From assembly GCF_014202475.1 (NCBI RefSeq), contig NZ_JACHGV010000004.1, positions 124,001 to 188,000 of the forward strand: DNA of 64,000 nucleotides. The letters are read 5' to 3'. The notes beneath the pieces were generated by a model that was not told the DNA's origin, ran no database searches, and saw only the letters and a program-made list of their open reading frames with translations. Positions 9,194-22,823 of the stretch are shown piece after piece. Both the position numbers and the translations under genes were made by a program. Source of the stretch: Streptomyces paradoxus (GTDB lineage: Bacteria > Actinomycetota > Actinomycetes > Streptomycetales > Streptomycetaceae). How positions within the stretch are numbered: the stretch's first letter is position 1; the number at the start of each line of letters is the position of its first letter.

Positions 9194-9567
9194 TCGGGGG
9201 CTCCAGAAAGAATCGGTGGTTGCGGGGTGCCGTCCTGGCTGTCACCGTGCGCCCACGAGTAGCTCGCAGTTACGCCCGAGTGCACCGCTGACCGATCACC
9301 CAAATGATCTGTGCCCATCGGAGGCAGGCGGCAGCAGCCATCGACAACTCGACCTGGTTACGGTACGCGCGGCTACGCCATCCGGTCAAACCAGGAGTCG
9401 TCGGGAGACACTTGTCCACAGGCTGGGGACAACAACTTGAACCCTACCGGCCGCCCTGACTACCGTGACGGAACTCCGATTCGTTCCCTTATCCCTGCCC
9501 CACCCGATTTACATCCCGAGCCGTCCCAGAACCACACGTTCGTGGGACCTGTGAGAGAGCGTGCCCT
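9194..9567. promoter_or_regulatory. dnaAp: rpmH-dnaA intergenic region with two DnaA boxes
   Basis: This 374-bp divergent promoter region contains TTGTCCACA at 9412-9420, matching the DnaA-box consensus. Facing it is TGGGGACAA at 9424-9432 (TTGTCCCCA on the other strand). The pair lies about 140 bp upstream of the dnaA start, fitting DnaA autoregulation as described in streptomycetes. No further gene is visible; exact -10/-35 elements were not assigned. Confidence 0.75.
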
Positions 9568-11652
9568 GTGGCTGACGTACCTGCCGATCTTGCCGCAGTG
9601 TGGCCACGCGTATTGGAGCAGCTCCTCGGGGAGGGCCGCGGTCAGGGAGTCGAAGGGAAGGACGAGCACTGGATCCGGCGCTGCCAGCCGCTCGCGCTGG
9701 TCGCGGACACCGCCCTGCTCGCCGTACCGAACGAGTTCGCGAAAGGCGTACTGGAGGGCCGGCTGGCGCCGGTCGTCAGCGAGACGCTGAGCCGCGAGTG
9801 CGGCCGTCCGATCCGGATCGCGATCACCGTCGACGACTCCGCGGGCGAACCTCCCACCGCGCCGGCGCCTCCTGCCCGCCCCCAGCCGCGCTACGAGGAG
9901 CCCGAGCTCCCGGCCGCCCGCAAGGACCGCGACGGCTACGACCGGCCGGAACGTGACGCATACGACCGTCCCGAGCGTGACGGATACGACCGCAAGGACC
10001 GCGACGGCTACGACCGGCCGGAACGTGACGGATATGACCGTCCCGACCGTGACGCCTATGACCGCAAGGACCGCCAGGACCGCCAGGACCGCGACGGGTA
10101 CGAGGGATACGGCCGCCACCGCGCCGACCAGCTGCCCGGACCGGCCGCTGACCAGCTTCCGCCTACGCGCGCAGATCAACTTCCCACGGCCCGTCCCGCG
10201 TACCCGTCCGAGTACCAGCGCCCCGAGCCCGGCGCCTGGCCCCGGCCGTCTCAGCAGGACGAATACGGATGGCAGCAGCAGCGCCTCGGCTTCCCCGAGC
10301 GTGACCCGTACGCGTCACCCGGGCAGGACACGTACGGCTCACAGGACTCGTACACCCCGCAGGACTCCTACGGGTCCTCCTCGCAGGACTACCGCCCGCA
10401 GCCCATGGAGCGCCCCTCCTACGAGCAGCCGCGCTCCGAATACGAGGCGCCACGCCCCGACTACGACCAGCGCGATCCGGTGCGCCGGGAACTGCCCGAG
10501 CCGCCGGCCGGCTCCGGGCACGTGCACCGGGGCGGACCCGTCGGCCCGAACCTGCCCACGACGGGTGCGCCCGGGCCGCTGGCCGCGCAGCCCGCGCCGG
10601 CGACCGGCCCGGGGGAGCCCACCGCACGTCTGAACCCCAAGTACCTCTTCGACACGTTCGTGATCGGCGCCTCCAACCGCTTCGCGCACGCGGCCGCGGT
10701 CGCTGTGGCCGAGGCACCGGCGAAGGCGTACAACCCCTTGTTCATCTACGGGGAGTCCGGGCTCGGCAAGACGCACCTGCTGCACGCGATCGGGCACTAC
10801 GCACGCAGCCTCTACCCGGGCACGCGGGTGCGGTACGTGAGCTCGGAGGAGTTCACCAACGAGTTCATCAACTCCATCCGCGACGGCAAGGGCGACAGCT
10901 TCCGCAAGCGGTACCGCGAGATGGACATCCTGCTCGTCGACGACATCCAGTTCCTGGCGGACAAGGAGTCGACGCAGGAGGAGTTCTTCCACACCTTCAA
11001 CACGCTCCACAACGCCAACAAGCAGATCGTGCTGTCCTCCGACCGGCCGCCGAAGCAGCTGGTGACACTGGAGGACCGACTGCGGAACCGTTTCGAGTGG
11101 GGTCTGATCACGGACGTCCAGCCGCCCGAGCTGGAGACGCGGATCGCGATCCTCCGCAAGAAGGCGGTGCAGGAGCAGCTGAACGCTCCGCCCGAGGTGC
11201 TGGAGTTCATCGCGTCCCGGATCTCGCGCAACATCCGCGAGCTGGAAGGCGCGCTCATCCGGGTCACGGCGTTCGCGTCGCTCAACCGGCAGCCGGTGGA
11301 TCTGGGCCTGACGGAGATCGTCCTCAAGGACCTCATCCCGGGCGGCGACGACTCGGCTCCCGAGATCACCTCGACGGCCATCATGGGCGCGACGGCGGAC
11401 TACTTCGGACTGACCGTCGAGGACCTGTGCGGCACCTCGCGCGGCCGGGCTCTCGTCACCGCCCGGCAGATCGCCATGTACCTGTGCCGTGAGCTGACGG
11501 ACCTGTCGTTGCCGAAGATCGGCGCGCTGTTCGGCGGCCGCGACCACACCACGGTGATGCACGCGGACCGCAAGATCCGCAACCTGATGGCCGAGCGCCG
11601 CTCCATCTACAACCAGGTCACCGAGCTGACCAACCGCATCAAGAACGGCTGA
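9568..11652 (+). CDS. dnaA: Chromosomal replication initiator DnaA
   Basis: The 694-aa initiator binds the oriC boxes downstream. Domain I (about residues 1-95) is followed by a very long, charged, disordered domain II (about 95-340). That domain carries six 8-residue repeats of the DGYDRPER type and then Tyr/Gln/Ser-rich sequence. Domain III has Walker [10 protein letters not shown] (about 394) and Walker [10 protein letters not shown]. Domain IV has the DNA-binding signature [15 protein letters not shown] (about 654). It is longer than E. coli DnaA (467 aa) because of domain II, a Streptomyces trait. The GTG start follows GAGAGAG. Confidence 0.97.
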   Translation: MADVPADLAAVWPRVLEQLLGEGRGQGVEGKDEHWIRRCQPLALVADTALLAVPNEFAKGVLEGRLAPVVSETLSRECGRPIRIAITVDDSAGEPPTAPAPPARPQPRYEEPELPAARKDRDGYDRPERDAYDRPERDGYDRKDRDGYDRPERDGYDRPDRDAYDRKDRQDRQDRDGYEGYGRHRADQLPGPAADQLPPTRADQLPTARPAYPSEYQRPEPGAWPRPSQQDEYGWQQQRLGFPERDPYASPGQDTYGSQDSYTPQDSYGSSSQDYRPQPMERPSYEQPRSEYEAPRPDYDQRDPVRRELPEPPAGSGHVHRGGPVGPNLPTTGAPGPLAAQPAPATGPGEPTARLNPKYLFDTFVIGASNRFAHAAAVAVAEAPAKAYNPLFIYGESGLGKTHLLHAIGHYARSLYPGTRVRYVSSEEFTNEFINSIRDGKGDSFRKRYREMDILLVDDIQFLADKESTQEEFFHTFNTLHNANKQIVLSSDRPPKQLVTLEDRLRNRFEWGLITDVQPPELETRIAILRKKAVQEQLNAPPEVLEFIASRISRNIRELEGALIRVTAFASLNRQPVDLGLTEIVLKDLIPGGDDSAPEITSTAIMGATADYFGLTVEDLCGTSRGRALVTARQIAMYLCRELTDLSLPKIGALFGGRDHTTVMHADRKIRNLMAERRSIYNQVTELTNRIKNG
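9931..10074 (+). repeat. Six 24-bp tandem repeats in dnaA domain II
   Basis: Six consecutive 24-bp units encode variants of DGYDRPER ([48 protein letters not shown]). Units 1 and 4 are identical at the nucleotide level. Two 9-bp copies of a QDR codon block follow at 10075-10092. The array looks recently expanded and probably varies in length between strains. Confidence 0.85.
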
Positions 11653-11674
11653 CAGCGACGGCCGTCCGCCGCTG

Positions 11675-11709
11675 AGGGCGCCCCTGAGGCTTCGGGGGCG
11701 CCCTTTTTC
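11675..11709 (+). terminator. Rho-independent terminator of dnaA
   Basis: A 10-bp stem AGGGCGCCCC / GGGGCGCCCT (11675-11684 with 11695-11704) is followed by a T run, 23 bp after the dnaA stop. It shields oriC from dnaA transcription. Confidence 0.88.
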
Positions 11710-12649
11710 CTTCACAGAAGCCCCTGGTGCGGCACAGGCAGGCTCAGCGGCCCCCTCCCTGCGGCCTCCCGAGCCTTCGGCGAGCCCTCATCGAGCCCTT
11801 CCAAGCCCCTCCGGACCCTGCTGGTGCGGATGTCTGCGCCCATCCCCAGGCACCTGATCGCAACCCGCTGTTCGAATAGTCGCCGGGTTACGGCCTCCCT
11901 CCACAGATTCGGGGACTTTCTGCCGTCCACATCCTGGGGACCGGGGAGTTGTCCAGATCGTGTCCACAGCAGCCCCTGTTGAAAGACCATCAGACCAGCT
12001 CAGGTGCTTGTGGATTCGTGGACGAAGGATCTCCACAGACTGTGGACGACGGGGTGATCCACAGGCTGTGCACCAAGTTGTCCACCGGCTACCCACAGGC
12101 TGGGGGCGGTTGTCCCCAGCGAACGGTCGCTTCTCCACATGCCTGTCCACTGTTCGGCAACGCGACGCGCCTCCTCACCGGGTCGAGTGAAAGGCGTCAC
12201 ACAAAGGTGCCGGGTTGGGCTGTGGGAAAGGTGGGTAAAGCTGGGGACAGCGCTGGGGAGAACTCGCCTCACCCTGTGCACGGCGTGTGCAGAACTTTCT
12301 GTTCTCCACAGATACGCCCGGTTGTCCACCGCCTCCACCCACAGGACCCGTGGACAAAATTCCTGCCCTGAGCTGGGCAAACGAGGTTATCCACGGTATC
12401 CACAGCCCCTACTACTACTCCCGACTAGAGAGAGCTGGGAATCCGTTTCGAAGGGGGCCCTGTGCACAACTCGCTCTTCGGTGCCCGGCTGCCCCTCGTC
12501 ACGACTTGACCCCGAGAGGCACCTACTGTCAGTGCGGTGCGTCAGACTGGTCCCCGGTGTCCTCCCCGTCACAGGGACCGTCGACACCGAGACAGACGAC
12601 GAGGGCCAGGCAGAGCGAGAAGCGCCGGCAACAGCAGGAGGCGGCAACA
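11710..12649. other. oriC: oriC, chromosomal replication origin
   Basis: This non-coding dnaA-dnaN interval holds many DnaA boxes on both strands. Matches of 8/9 or better to TTGTCCACA-type sequences are at 11949, 11960, 12041(-), 12055, 12078, 12110, 12131, 12242(-), 12302, 12322, 12349(-), 12387, 12396 and 12461(-). Weaker ones are near 12029, 12143 and 12221. Few match the consensus perfectly, as known for Streptomyces oriC, which relies on cooperative binding to many weak boxes. Short AT-richer stretches occur near 12350-12420. The position between dnaA and dnaN is the canonical one. Confidence 0.93.
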
Positions 12650-13780
12650 GTGAAGATCCGGGTGGAACGCGACGTACTCGCGGAGGCAGTGGCCTGGGCG
12701 GCACGCAGCCTCCCGGCCCGTCCGCCGGCGCCTGTCCTCGCCGGCCTGCTGCTGAAGGCCGAGGAGGGCCAGCTGAGCCTCTCCAGCTTCGACTACGAGG
12801 TCTCCGCGCGGGTGTCGGTCGAGGCCGAGGTCGACGAGGAGGGCACGGTCCTGGTCTCCGGCCGCCTGCTCGCGGACATCTGCCGCGCGCTCCCCAACCG
12901 GCCGGTGGAGATTTCCACAGACGGTGTACGGGCGACCGTGGTCTGCGGCTCGTCCCGGTTCACACTCCACACCTTGCCTGTGGAGGAGTACCCGGCCCTC
13001 CCGCAGATGCCGAACGCCACGGGCACGGTCCCCGGTGAGGTCTTCGCCTCCGCCGCCTCCCAGGTCGCCATCGCGGCCGGCCGTGACGACACGCTGCCGG
13101 TCCTGACGGGTGTCCGCATCGAGATCGAGGGCGACACCGTCACGCTGGCGTCCACTGACCGCTACCGCTTCGCGGTCCGCGAGTTCCTGTGGAAGCCGGA
13201 GAACCCGGAGGCGTCCGCGGTCGCCCTGGTGCCCGCCAAGACGCTCCTGGACACCGCCAAGGCTCTGACCAGCGGCGACCAGGTGATCCTGGCGCTGTCC
13301 GGCTCGGGCTCCGGTGAGGGCCTGATCGGCTTCGAGGGCGCCGGCCGCCGTACGACGACCCGCCTGCTGGAGGGCGACCTCCCGAAGTACCGCACGCTGT
13401 TCCCGACGGAGTTCAACAGCGTCGCCGTCATCGAGACCGCCCCCTTCGTGGAGGCCGTCAAGCGTGTGGCCCTGGTCGCCGAGCGCAACACCCCGGTGCG
13501 GCTCAGCTTCGAGCAGGGCGTGCTCATCCTGGAGGCGGGCTCCAGTGACGACGCACAGGCTGTGGAAAGGGTGGACGCCCAGCTCGAGGGCGACGACATC
13601 TCGATCGCCTTCAACCCCACGTTCCTGCTGGACGGCCTGAGCGCCATCGACTCCCCGGTGGCCCAGCTGTCGTTCACGACGTCCACCAAGCCCGCCCTGC
13701 TCAGCGGCAAGCCCGCGCTGGACGCCGAGGCGGACGACGCCTACAAGTACCTGATCATGCCGGTGCGCCTCAGCGGCTGA
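12650..13780 (+). CDS. dnaN: DNA polymerase III beta subunit (sliding clamp)
   Basis: The 376-aa processivity clamp starts MKIRVERDVLAEAVAWAARS and ends in YKYLIMPVRLSG, the conserved clamp C-terminus containing the M-P-[MV]-R-L motif. Three repeated clamp domains fit the length. The frame is open back to 12287 within oriC, but GTG 12650 is chosen because AGGAGG precedes it by 8 bp and homologues begin there. Confidence 0.97.
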   Translation: MKIRVERDVLAEAVAWAARSLPARPPAPVLAGLLLKAEEGQLSLSSFDYEVSARVSVEAEVDEEGTVLVSGRLLADICRALPNRPVEISTDGVRATVVCGSSRFTLHTLPVEEYPALPQMPNATGTVPGEVFASAASQVAIAAGRDDTLPVLTGVRIEIEGDTVTLASTDRYRFAVREFLWKPENPEASAVALVPAKTLLDTAKALTSGDQVILALSGSGSGEGLIGFEGAGRRTTTRLLEGDLPKYRTLFPTEFNSVAVIETAPFVEAVKRVALVAERNTPVRLSFEQGVLILEAGSSDDAQAVERVDAQLEGDDISIAFNPTFLLDGLSAIDSPVAQLSFTTSTKPALLSGKPALDAEADDAYKYLIMPVRLSG

Positions 13781-13977
13781 GCCCGCGCGAGGCAGCGGGC
13801 AGCGTCGGCGGCTGTCCACAGGCTGAGGGCAAACCTGCAGGTGAGGGCGTACGACTGAGCGCGTATGCCCACAGATGTGCGCGAGCGTCCGGGTTTAGGC
13901 TCGGACGCGGGTACGAAAGTGCCTCGCGGTACGCACGTGCCGCCACGCCACGTCGCAGAACCTAAGGAACACAACTG

Positions 13978-14853
13978 ATGGAGCTCGGTCTCGTCGGCCT
14001 CGGCAAGATGGGCGGCAACATGCGCGAGCGGATCCGCCGCGCAGGTCACACCGTCCTCGGATACGACCGCAACCCGGACCTCGCCGATGTCCACAGCCTG
14101 GAAGAGCTTGTGGGCAAGCTCAGCGGCCCGCGCGTGATCTGGGTGATGGTCCCGGCCGGTGAGGCCACGCAGACCACGATCGACCAGCTTGCCGAGCTCC
14201 TGGAGCCCGGCGACGTCGTCGTGGACGGCGGCAACTCGCGCTGGACCGACGACGTGAAGCACGCCGAGGAGCTGGCGGCCAAGGGCATCGGCTTCGTCGA
14301 CTGCGGTGTCTCCGGCGGCGTCTGGGGCCTGCAGAACGGCTACGCGCTGATGTACGGCGGCGACAAGGAGCACGTCGCCAAGGTGCAGCCGGTCTTCGAC
14401 GCTCTCAAGCCGGAGGGTGACTCCGGCTCGGTGCACGCCGGCAAGGTCGGCGCGGGCCACTTCGCGAAGATGGTCCACAACGGCATCGAGTACGCGATGA
14501 TGCAGGCCTACGCCGAGGGCTGGGAGCTCCTGGAGAAGGTCGACTCCGTGACCGACGTCCGGGAGGTCTTCCGCTCCTGGCAGGAGGGCACGGTCATCCG
14601 CTCCTGGCTGCTCGACCTGGCGGTCAACGCGCTCGACGAGGACGAGCACCTGGACGAGCTCCGGGGTTATGCACAGGACTCCGGCGAGGGACGCTGGACG
14701 GTGGAGGCCGCCATCGACAACGCGGTGCCGCTGCCGGCGATCACCGCGTCGCTGTTCGCGCGGTTCGCCTCCCGTCAGGAGGACTCGCCCCAGATGAAGA
14801 TGATCGCGGCGCTGCGGAACCAGTTCGGCGGCCACGCGGTCGAGAAGAAGTAG
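13978..14853 (+). CDS. gnd: 6-phosphogluconate dehydrogenase, decarboxylating (short type)
   Basis: The 291-aa enzyme converts 6-phosphogluconate to ribulose 5-phosphate, CO2 and NAD(P)H in the pentose phosphate pathway. The N-terminal Rossmann motif GLVGLGKMGGNM and the substrate-binding DCGVSGGVWG segment are present, with catalytic-lysine region HAGKVGAGHFAKMVHNGIEY. At about 290 residues it belongs to the short GndA/YqeC-like class rather than the 470-residue class. Its place between dnaN and recF is conserved in actinobacteria. A single DnaA-box-like CTGTCCACA lies at 13812 in the preceding gap. Confidence 0.94.
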   Translation: MELGLVGLGKMGGNMRERIRRAGHTVLGYDRNPDLADVHSLEELVGKLSGPRVIWVMVPAGEATQTTIDQLAELLEPGDVVVDGGNSRWTDDVKHAEELAAKGIGFVDCGVSGGVWGLQNGYALMYGGDKEHVAKVQPVFDALKPEGDSGSVHAGKVGAGHFAKMVHNGIEYAMMQAYAEGWELLEKVDSVTDVREVFRSWQEGTVIRSWLLDLAVNALDEDEHLDELRGYAQDSGEGRWTVEAAIDNAVPLPAITASLFARFASRQEDSPQMKMIAALRNQFGGHAVEKK

Positions 14854-14923
14854 TCCAGCCGAGAAGTAGTCCACAGGACCGCACCGCAGTCCACGAACGC
14901 CCGGGGAGGTCGGCGAAACGACC

Positions 14924-16045
14924 ATGCACGTCACGCATCTGTCGCTGGCCGACTTCCGTTCGTACCCCCGGGTCGAGGTCCCGCTCGACCCCGGGGTGAC
15001 GGCCTTCGTCGGGCCGAACGGGCAGGGCAAGACCAACCTCGTGGAAGCCGTCGGTTATCTGGCCACCCTCGGCAGCCACCGGGTCTCCTCCGACGCGCCC
15101 CTGGTCCGCATGGGCGCCGAGCGCGCGATCATCCGGGCGCAGGTCCGGCAGGGTGAGCGGCAGCAGCTGGTCGAGCTGGAGCTGAACCCGGGGCGTGCCA
15201 ACCGGGCCCGGATCAACAGGTCCTCGCAGGTCAGGCCCCGGGATGTGCTGGGGATCGTGCGGACGGTGCTGTTCGCTCCGGAGGATCTCGCGCTGGTCAA
15301 GGGCGATCCCGGTGAGCGGCGTCGTTTCCTCGACGAGCTGATCACCGCGCGCTCTCCGCGCATGGCCGGGGTGCGTTCCGACTACGACCGGGTCCTCAAG
15401 CAGCGCAACACCCTGCTGAAGTCGGCCGCGCTGGCCCGCCGGCACGGCGGTCGCAGCATGGACATGTCCACTCTCGACGTGTGGGACCAGCATCTCGCGC
15501 GCGCGGGCGCCGAGTTGCTCGCCCAGCGTCTGGACCTGATCGCCACGATCCAGCCGCTGGCCGACAAGGCCTATGAGCAACTCGCGCCCGGCGGCGGCCC
15601 GGTCGCGCTGGAGTACAAGCCGTCCGCGCCGGGTGATGCGCACACCCGTGAGGACCTCTTCGAGCAGTTGACGGCCGCGCTCGCGGAGGCACGCAAGCAG
15701 GAGATCGAGCGTGGTGTCACCCTGATCGGCCCGCACCGGGACGACCTGGTGCTCAAGCTAGGTCAGCTTCCCGCCAAGGGCTACGCCTCGCACGGCGAGT
15801 CCTGGTCCTACGCGCTGGCGCTGCGTCTGGCCTCGTACGACCTCCTCCGGGCGGAGGGCAACGAGCCGGTGCTGGTGCTCGACGACGTCTTCGCCGAGCT
15901 GGACACCCGCCGCCGTGAGCGTCTCGCCGAGCTGGTCGCGCCGGGCGAGCAGGTTCTGGTGACGGCGGCGGTCGACGACGACGTACCGCATGTGCTGTCC
16001 GGGACGCGGTTCGCCGTGTCCGAGGGGACGGTGGAGCGCGTATGA
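14924..16045 (+). CDS. recF: DNA replication and repair protein RecF
   Basis: The 373-aa SMC-like ATPase loads RecA at gaps. It starts [19 protein letters not shown], with Walker [10 protein letters not shown] (about residues 29-37), a signature region and Walker [14 protein letters not shown] near the C-terminus. The stop overlaps the start of the next gene by 4 bp, so the pair is co-translated. Confidence 0.97.
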   Translation: MHVTHLSLADFRSYPRVEVPLDPGVTAFVGPNGQGKTNLVEAVGYLATLGSHRVSSDAPLVRMGAERAIIRAQVRQGERQQLVELELNPGRANRARINRSSQVRPRDVLGIVRTVLFAPEDLALVKGDPGERRRFLDELITARSPRMAGVRSDYDRVLKQRNTLLKSAALARRHGGRSMDMSTLDVWDQHLARAGAELLAQRLDLIATIQPLADKAYEQLAPGGGPVALEYKPSAPGDAHTREDLFEQLTAALAEARKQEIERGVTLIGPHRDDLVLKLGQLPAKGYASHGESWSYALALRLASYDLLRAEGNEPVLVLDDVFAELDTRRRERLAELVAPGEQVLVTAAVDDDVPHVLSGTRFAVSEGTVERV

Positions 16046-16596
16046 CGGAGAACACATCCGGCGGCGCCCCCGAGCCTCCCAAGTCCCCCAGGTCTCCCGA
16101 GCCTTCCGGCGTCGATCTCGCGCGCGTGGCGTTGCGCGCCGCGAAGGACGCCGCCCGCGCGCGTGGGGACGCGGCGCAGCAGAAGAAGCAGGCGCGCCGC
16201 GGTGGTCTGCGCTCCGGGGCGCGCGCCGACGGGCGCGATCCCATGGCGCTCGGCTCCGCGATCAACCGGCTGATCACCGAGCGCGGCTGGGAGGCGCCGG
16301 CCGCGGTGGGCGGTGTGATGGGCCGCTGGCCGCAGATCGTCGGTGAGGACGTGGCCAAGCACTGTGTGCCGGAGAGGTACGACGAGGACGAGCGGGTCCT
16401 GACGGTGCGCTGCGACTCGACGGCCTGGGCGACGAACCTCCGGCTGCTCGCGCCCACGCTGGTCGCGCGCCTCAACGAGGACCTTGGTCACGGCACGGTG
16501 AAGCTGATCAAGGTGCAGGGCCCCGGCGGCCCCGCGCGCCGCTACGGGCCGCTGCGCGCCCCCGGCAGCACCGGTCCGGGCGATACTTACGGCTGA
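16042..16596 (+). CDS. dciA: DUF721/DciA-family protein, probable replicative helicase operator
   Basis: The 184-aa protein has a basic, disordered N-terminus and a DUF721 core ([20 protein letters not shown], then the [15 protein letters not shown] segment). DUF721 proteins were identified as DciA, which interacts with DnaB helicase in bacteria lacking DnaC/DnaI. Its position between recF and gyrB fits a replication role. A Gly/Pro-rich C-terminus follows the core. It overlaps recF by 4 bp. Confidence 0.85.
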   Translation: MTENTSGGAPEPPKSPRSPEPSGVDLARVALRAAKDAARARGDAAQQKKQARRGGLRSGARADGRDPMALGSAINRLITERGWEAPAAVGGVMGRWPQIVGEDVAKHCVPERYDEDERVLTVRCDSTAWATNLRLLAPTLVARLNEDLGHGTVKLIKVQGPGGPARRYGPLRAPGSTGPGDTYG

Positions 16597-19089
<2,493 letters not shown>

Positions 19090-19131
19090 GTCGGTCTCAG
19101 CTGACCGCACCAGGAAGGATCTTCACCAGCA

Positions 19132-21723
19132 ATGACCGACGAGAACACTCCCGTGACGACGCCCGAGGGTGACGCCCTGGCCATGCGCGTCGAGCCCGTC
19201 GGGCTCGAGACGGAGATGCAGCGCTCGTACCTCGACTACGCGATGTCCGTCATCGTCTCGCGTGCGCTGCCTGACGTCCGTGACGGCCTCAAGCCCGTCC
19301 ACCGCCGTGTCCTGTACGCCATGTACGACGGCGGCTACCGCCCCGAGCGCGGCTTCTACAAGTGCGCCCGCGTCGTCGGCGACGTCATGGGCAACTACCA
19401 CCCGCACGGCGACTCCTCCATCTACGACGCGCTGGTGCGCCTGGCCCAGCCGTGGTCGATGCGCATGCCGCTCGTCGACTCCAACGGCAACTTCGGCTCC
19501 CCGGGCAACGACCCGGCCGCGGCCATGCGGTACACCGAGTGCAAGATGGCGCCGCTGTCGATGGAGATGGTCCGTGACATCGACGAGGAGACCGTCGACT
19601 TCACGGACAACTACGACGGCCGCTCCCAGGAGCCGACCGTCCTGCCGGCCCGCTTCCCGAACCTGCTGATCAACGGTTCGGCCGGTATCGCGGTCGGTAT
19701 GGCGACCAACATCCCGCCGCACAACCTGCGCGAGGTCGCCGCCGGCGCCCAGTGGTACCTGGAGAACCCCGAGGCCTCGCACGAGGAGCTGCTGGACGCC
19801 CTCATCGAGCGCATCAAGGGCCCGGACTTCCCGACCGGCGCGCTCGTCGTCGGCCGCAGGGGCATCGAGGAGGCGTACCGCACCGGCCGCGGCTCCATCA
19901 CCATGCGCGCGGTCGTCGAGGTCGAGGAGATCCAGAACCGCCAGTGCCTGGTGGTCACGGAGCTGCCGTACCAGGTCAACCCGGACAACCTGGCCCAGAA
20001 GATCGCCGACCTGGTCAAGGACGGCAAGATCGGCGGCATCGCCGACGTCCGTGACGAGACGTCGTCGCGTACCGGCCAGCGCCTGGTCATCGTGCTGAAG
20101 CGGGACGCGGTCGCCAAGGTCGTGCTGAACAACCTCTACAAGCACACCGACCTGCAGACGAACTTCGGCGCCAACATGCTGGCGCTCGTGGACGGCGTGC
20201 CGCGCACGCTCTCGCTGGACGCGTTCATCCGCCACTGGGTGACGCACCAGATCGAGGTCATCGTCCGCCGGACGCGCTTCCGGCTGCGCAAGGCCGAGGA
20301 GCGGGCGCACATCCTGCGCGGCCTGCTGAAGGCCCTGGACGCCATCGACGAGGTCATCGCGCTGATCCGGCGCAGCGACACCGTCGAGATCGCCCGCGGC
20401 GGCCTGATGAGCCTGCTGGAGATCGACGAGATCCAGGCCAACGCCATCCTCGAGATGCAGCTGCGCCGACTGGCCGCCCTGGAGCGACAGAAGATCGTCC
20501 AGGAGCACGACGAACTCCAGGCGAAGATCAACGAGTACAACGAGATCCTCGCGTCCCCGGTCCGCCAGCGCGGCATCGTCAGCGCCGAGCTGGCCGCGAT
20601 CGTCGAGAAGTTCGGCGACGACCGCAAGACGACACTGATCCCCTACGAGGGCGACATGTCCATCGAGGACCTGATCGCCGAGGAGGACATCGTCGTCACG
20701 GTCACCCGCGGCGGCTACATCAAGCGCACCAAGACCGACGACTACCGCGCCCAGAAGCGCGGCGGCAAGGGCGTGCGCGGCACGAAGCTCAAGGAAGACG
20801 ACATCGTCGACCACTTCTTCGTGTCCACGACGCACCACTGGCTGCTGTTCTTCACCAACAAGGGCCGCGTCTACCGCGTCAAGGGCTACGAGCTGCCGGA
20901 CGCCGGCCGGGACGCGCGGGGTCAGCACGTCGCGAACCTGCTCGCCTTCCAGCCGGACGAGGCGATCGCCGAGATCCTGGCGATCCGCGACTACGAGGCG
21001 GTTCCCTACCTCGTGCTCGCCACCAAGGCCGGACTTGTGAAGAAGACGCCTCTGAAGGATTACGATTCGCCCCGTTCCGGCGGTGTGATCGCGATCAACC
21101 TCCGGTCGATGGAGGACGGGTCGGACGATGAACTGATCGGAGCCGAGCTGGTCTCGGCAGACGACGATCTGCTTCTGATCAGCAAGAAGGCGCAGTCGAT
21201 CAGGTTCACCGCCTCGGACGACACCCTGCGGCCCATGGGCCGTGCCACCTCGGGTGTCAAGGGCATGAGCTTCCGCGAGGGTGACGAGCTGCTCTCGATG
21301 AATGTTGTTCGACCCGGTACGTTCGTGTTCACTGCCACAGACGGCGGGTACGCGAAGCGGACCGCCGTCGACGAGTACCGCGTCCAGGGTCGCGGCGGCC
21401 TCGGCATCAAGGCTGCCAAGATCGTCGAGGACCGTGGGTCCCTCGTCGGCGCGCTGGTGGTCGAGGAGACCGACGAGATCCTCGCCATCACGCTGTCGGG
21501 CGGTGTGATTCGTACGCGAGTCAACGAGATCAGGGAAACCGGCCGTGACACCATGGGCGTCCAACTGATCAATTTGGGCAAGCGCGATGCCGTCGTGGGC
21601 ATCGCTCGCAACGCCGAGGCGGGACGCGAGGCGGAGGAGGTCGACGGCGACGTGGTCGTCGACGAGTCCGCCGAGGGTGCCGTCACCGGCACGGACGAGG
21701 GTGAGGCGCCCTCGGCCGAGTAG
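19132..21723 (+). CDS. gyrA: DNA gyrase subunit A
   Basis: The 863-aa cleavage-religation subunit is full length. The quinolone-resistance region reads [15 protein letters not shown], followed by AAMRYTECK with the catalytic tyrosine. The GyrA box is QRGGKGVRG. The C-terminal beta-pinwheel repeats and an acidic tail are present. Position 83 (E. coli numbering) is Ser and position 87 is Asp, matching the sensitive type. It is co-directional with gyrB and the DUF3566 gene. Confidence 0.97.
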   Translation: MTDENTPVTTPEGDALAMRVEPVGLETEMQRSYLDYAMSVIVSRALPDVRDGLKPVHRRVLYAMYDGGYRPERGFYKCARVVGDVMGNYHPHGDSSIYDALVRLAQPWSMRMPLVDSNGNFGSPGNDPAAAMRYTECKMAPLSMEMVRDIDEETVDFTDNYDGRSQEPTVLPARFPNLLINGSAGIAVGMATNIPPHNLREVAAGAQWYLENPEASHEELLDALIERIKGPDFPTGALVVGRRGIEEAYRTGRGSITMRAVVEVEEIQNRQCLVVTELPYQVNPDNLAQKIADLVKDGKIGGIADVRDETSSRTGQRLVIVLKRDAVAKVVLNNLYKHTDLQTNFGANMLALVDGVPRTLSLDAFIRHWVTHQIEVIVRRTRFRLRKAEERAHILRGLLKALDAIDEVIALIRRSDTVEIARGGLMSLLEIDEIQANAILEMQLRRLAALERQKIVQEHDELQAKINEYNEILASPVRQRGIVSAELAAIVEKFGDDRKTTLIPYEGDMSIEDLIAEEDIVVTVTRGGYIKRTKTDDYRAQKRGGKGVRGTKLKEDDIVDHFFVSTTHHWLLFFTNKGRVYRVKGYELPDAGRDARGQHVANLLAFQPDEAIAEILAIRDYEAVPYLVLATKAGLVKKTPLKDYDSPRSGGVIAINLRSMEDGSDDELIGAELVSADDDLLLISKKAQSIRFTASDDTLRPMGRATSGVKGMSFREGDELLSMNVVRPGTFVFTATDGGYAKRTAVDEYRVQGRGGLGIKAAKIVEDRGSLVGALVVEETDEILAITLSGGVIRTRVNEIRETGRDTMGVQLINLGKRDAVVGIARNAEAGREAEEVDGDVVVDESAEGAVTGTDEGEAPSAE

Positions 21724-21742
21724 GGACGAGGAGTGAGTCAGC

Positions 21743-22549
21743 GTGAGCGGAGCCACGGGCGCCGGACCGGCCGGTACCTCAAGGGGTACGGAAGCGGACG
21801 ACGGCGGTCGTGGCTCCGCCGCGCGTGCGGCGGACCCGCACACGACCAACCTGAAGGCGATCAAGTCCCCGACCAAGGACGCGCCGTCGCCTGACTCGCA
21901 TGAATCACAGGGGGGAACTGTGACGGACACCCGAGGTCCGAAAACCAAGCAGCCCAAGGCCGGCACGGGCGCGTCCGCCTCCGGCGCGCAGCCGCAGCCG
22001 GCCGCGCAGGAGCCGGGCACGGCCTCGCCGCTGCCCGGGGAACGGCAGACGCAGCAGCAGGCCGGGCCGTACCACCCGCCGCAGGCCTACCCGGCGCAGC
22101 AGGCGGCGGCCGCGGGGGGAGCGGGCGCCGCGACCAGTGCCGTACGGCGTCCCCGCACGGGGGCCAGCACCACGCCGCGGGTCCGCAAGGCGCGGCTGCG
22201 GGTGGCCAAGGCCGACCCGTGGTCGGTGATGAAGGTCAGCTTCCTGCTCTCCATCGCCCTGGGCATCTGCACGATCGTCGCGGCCGCCGTCCTGTGGATG
22301 GTCATGGACGCGATGGGCGTCTTCTCGTCGGTCGGCGGCACGATCTCCGAGGCCACCGGCTCGAACGAGTCCAACGGCTTCGACCTGCAGGCCTTCCTGT
22401 CGCTGCCCAACGTCCTGCTGTTCACGTCGGTCATCGCGGTCATCGACGTCGTCCTGGCGACGGCCCTCGCGACCCTGGGCGCGTTCATCTACAACCTGTC
22501 CGCGGGCTTCGTGGGCGGCGTCGAGCTGACCCTCGCCGAGGACGAGTGA
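21743..22549 (+). CDS. DUF3566 membrane protein
   Basis: The 268-aa protein begins with about 140 residues of low-complexity, Ala/Gln/Pro-rich sequence. A conserved C-terminal DUF3566 domain follows (RVAKADPWSVMKVSFLLSIALG) with two transmembrane helices at about 165-190 and 225-255. Actinobacteria place this gene right after gyrA; its function is unknown. The GTG start is preceded by GACGAGGAG, 19 bp after the gyrA stop. Confidence 0.88.
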   Translation: MSGATGAGPAGTSRGTEADDGGRGSAARAADPHTTNLKAIKSPTKDAPSPDSHESQGGTVTDTRGPKTKQPKAGTGASASGAQPQPAAQEPGTASPLPGERQTQQQAGPYHPPQAYPAQQAAAAGGAGAATSAVRRPRTGASTTPRVRKARLRVAKADPWSVMKVSFLLSIALGICTIVAAAVLWMVMDAMGVFSSVGGTISEATGSNESNGFDLQAFLSLPNVLLFTSVIAVIDVVLATALATLGAFIYNLSAGFVGGVELTLAEDE

Positions 22550-22661
22550 CGTCACCGGTGCCGCTGTCCTGACGTAGTCCCGACAACCGATTTTGGGACT
22601 GCCCATGTCGTGCGCTAATCTTCAGGAGTCAGCGCGCGGGAGACACCCCGCAGAGCGCGGC

Positions 22662-22738
22662 GGGGCTATAGCTCAGTTGGTTAGAGCGCATCCCTGATAA
22701 GGATGAGGCCACAGGTTCAAATCCTGTTAGCCCCACCA
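22662..22738 (+). tRNA. tRNA-Ile (GAT anticodon)
   Basis: The cloverleaf is complete. Acceptor GGGGCTA pairs with TAGCCCC, the D-loop is AGCTCAGTTGGTTAGAGC, the anticodon loop is CTGATAA (GAT) and the T-arm contains GTTCAAAT. The 3' CCA appears to be encoded (22736-22738). Confidence 0.97.
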
Positions 22739-22742
22739 GCGA

Positions 22743-22776
22743 AAAGACCCCCAGTCGATACCGGCTGGGGGTCTTT
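22743..22776. terminator. Terminator after tRNA-Ile
   Basis: A 12-bp perfect stem AAAGACCCCCAG / CTGGGGGTCTTT (22743-22754 with 22765-22776) begins 5 bp after the tRNA. Confidence 0.85.
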
Positions 22777-22823
22777 GACATGCATGGCTTACTGGGCCGT
22801 GCACGTAGGCCACACTCTGCGAC

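Noticed and set aside
9931..10092. Tandem repeats as a CRISPR array
   Set aside because: Contiguous 24-bp units without spacers, in frame with dnaA, encode protein repeats.
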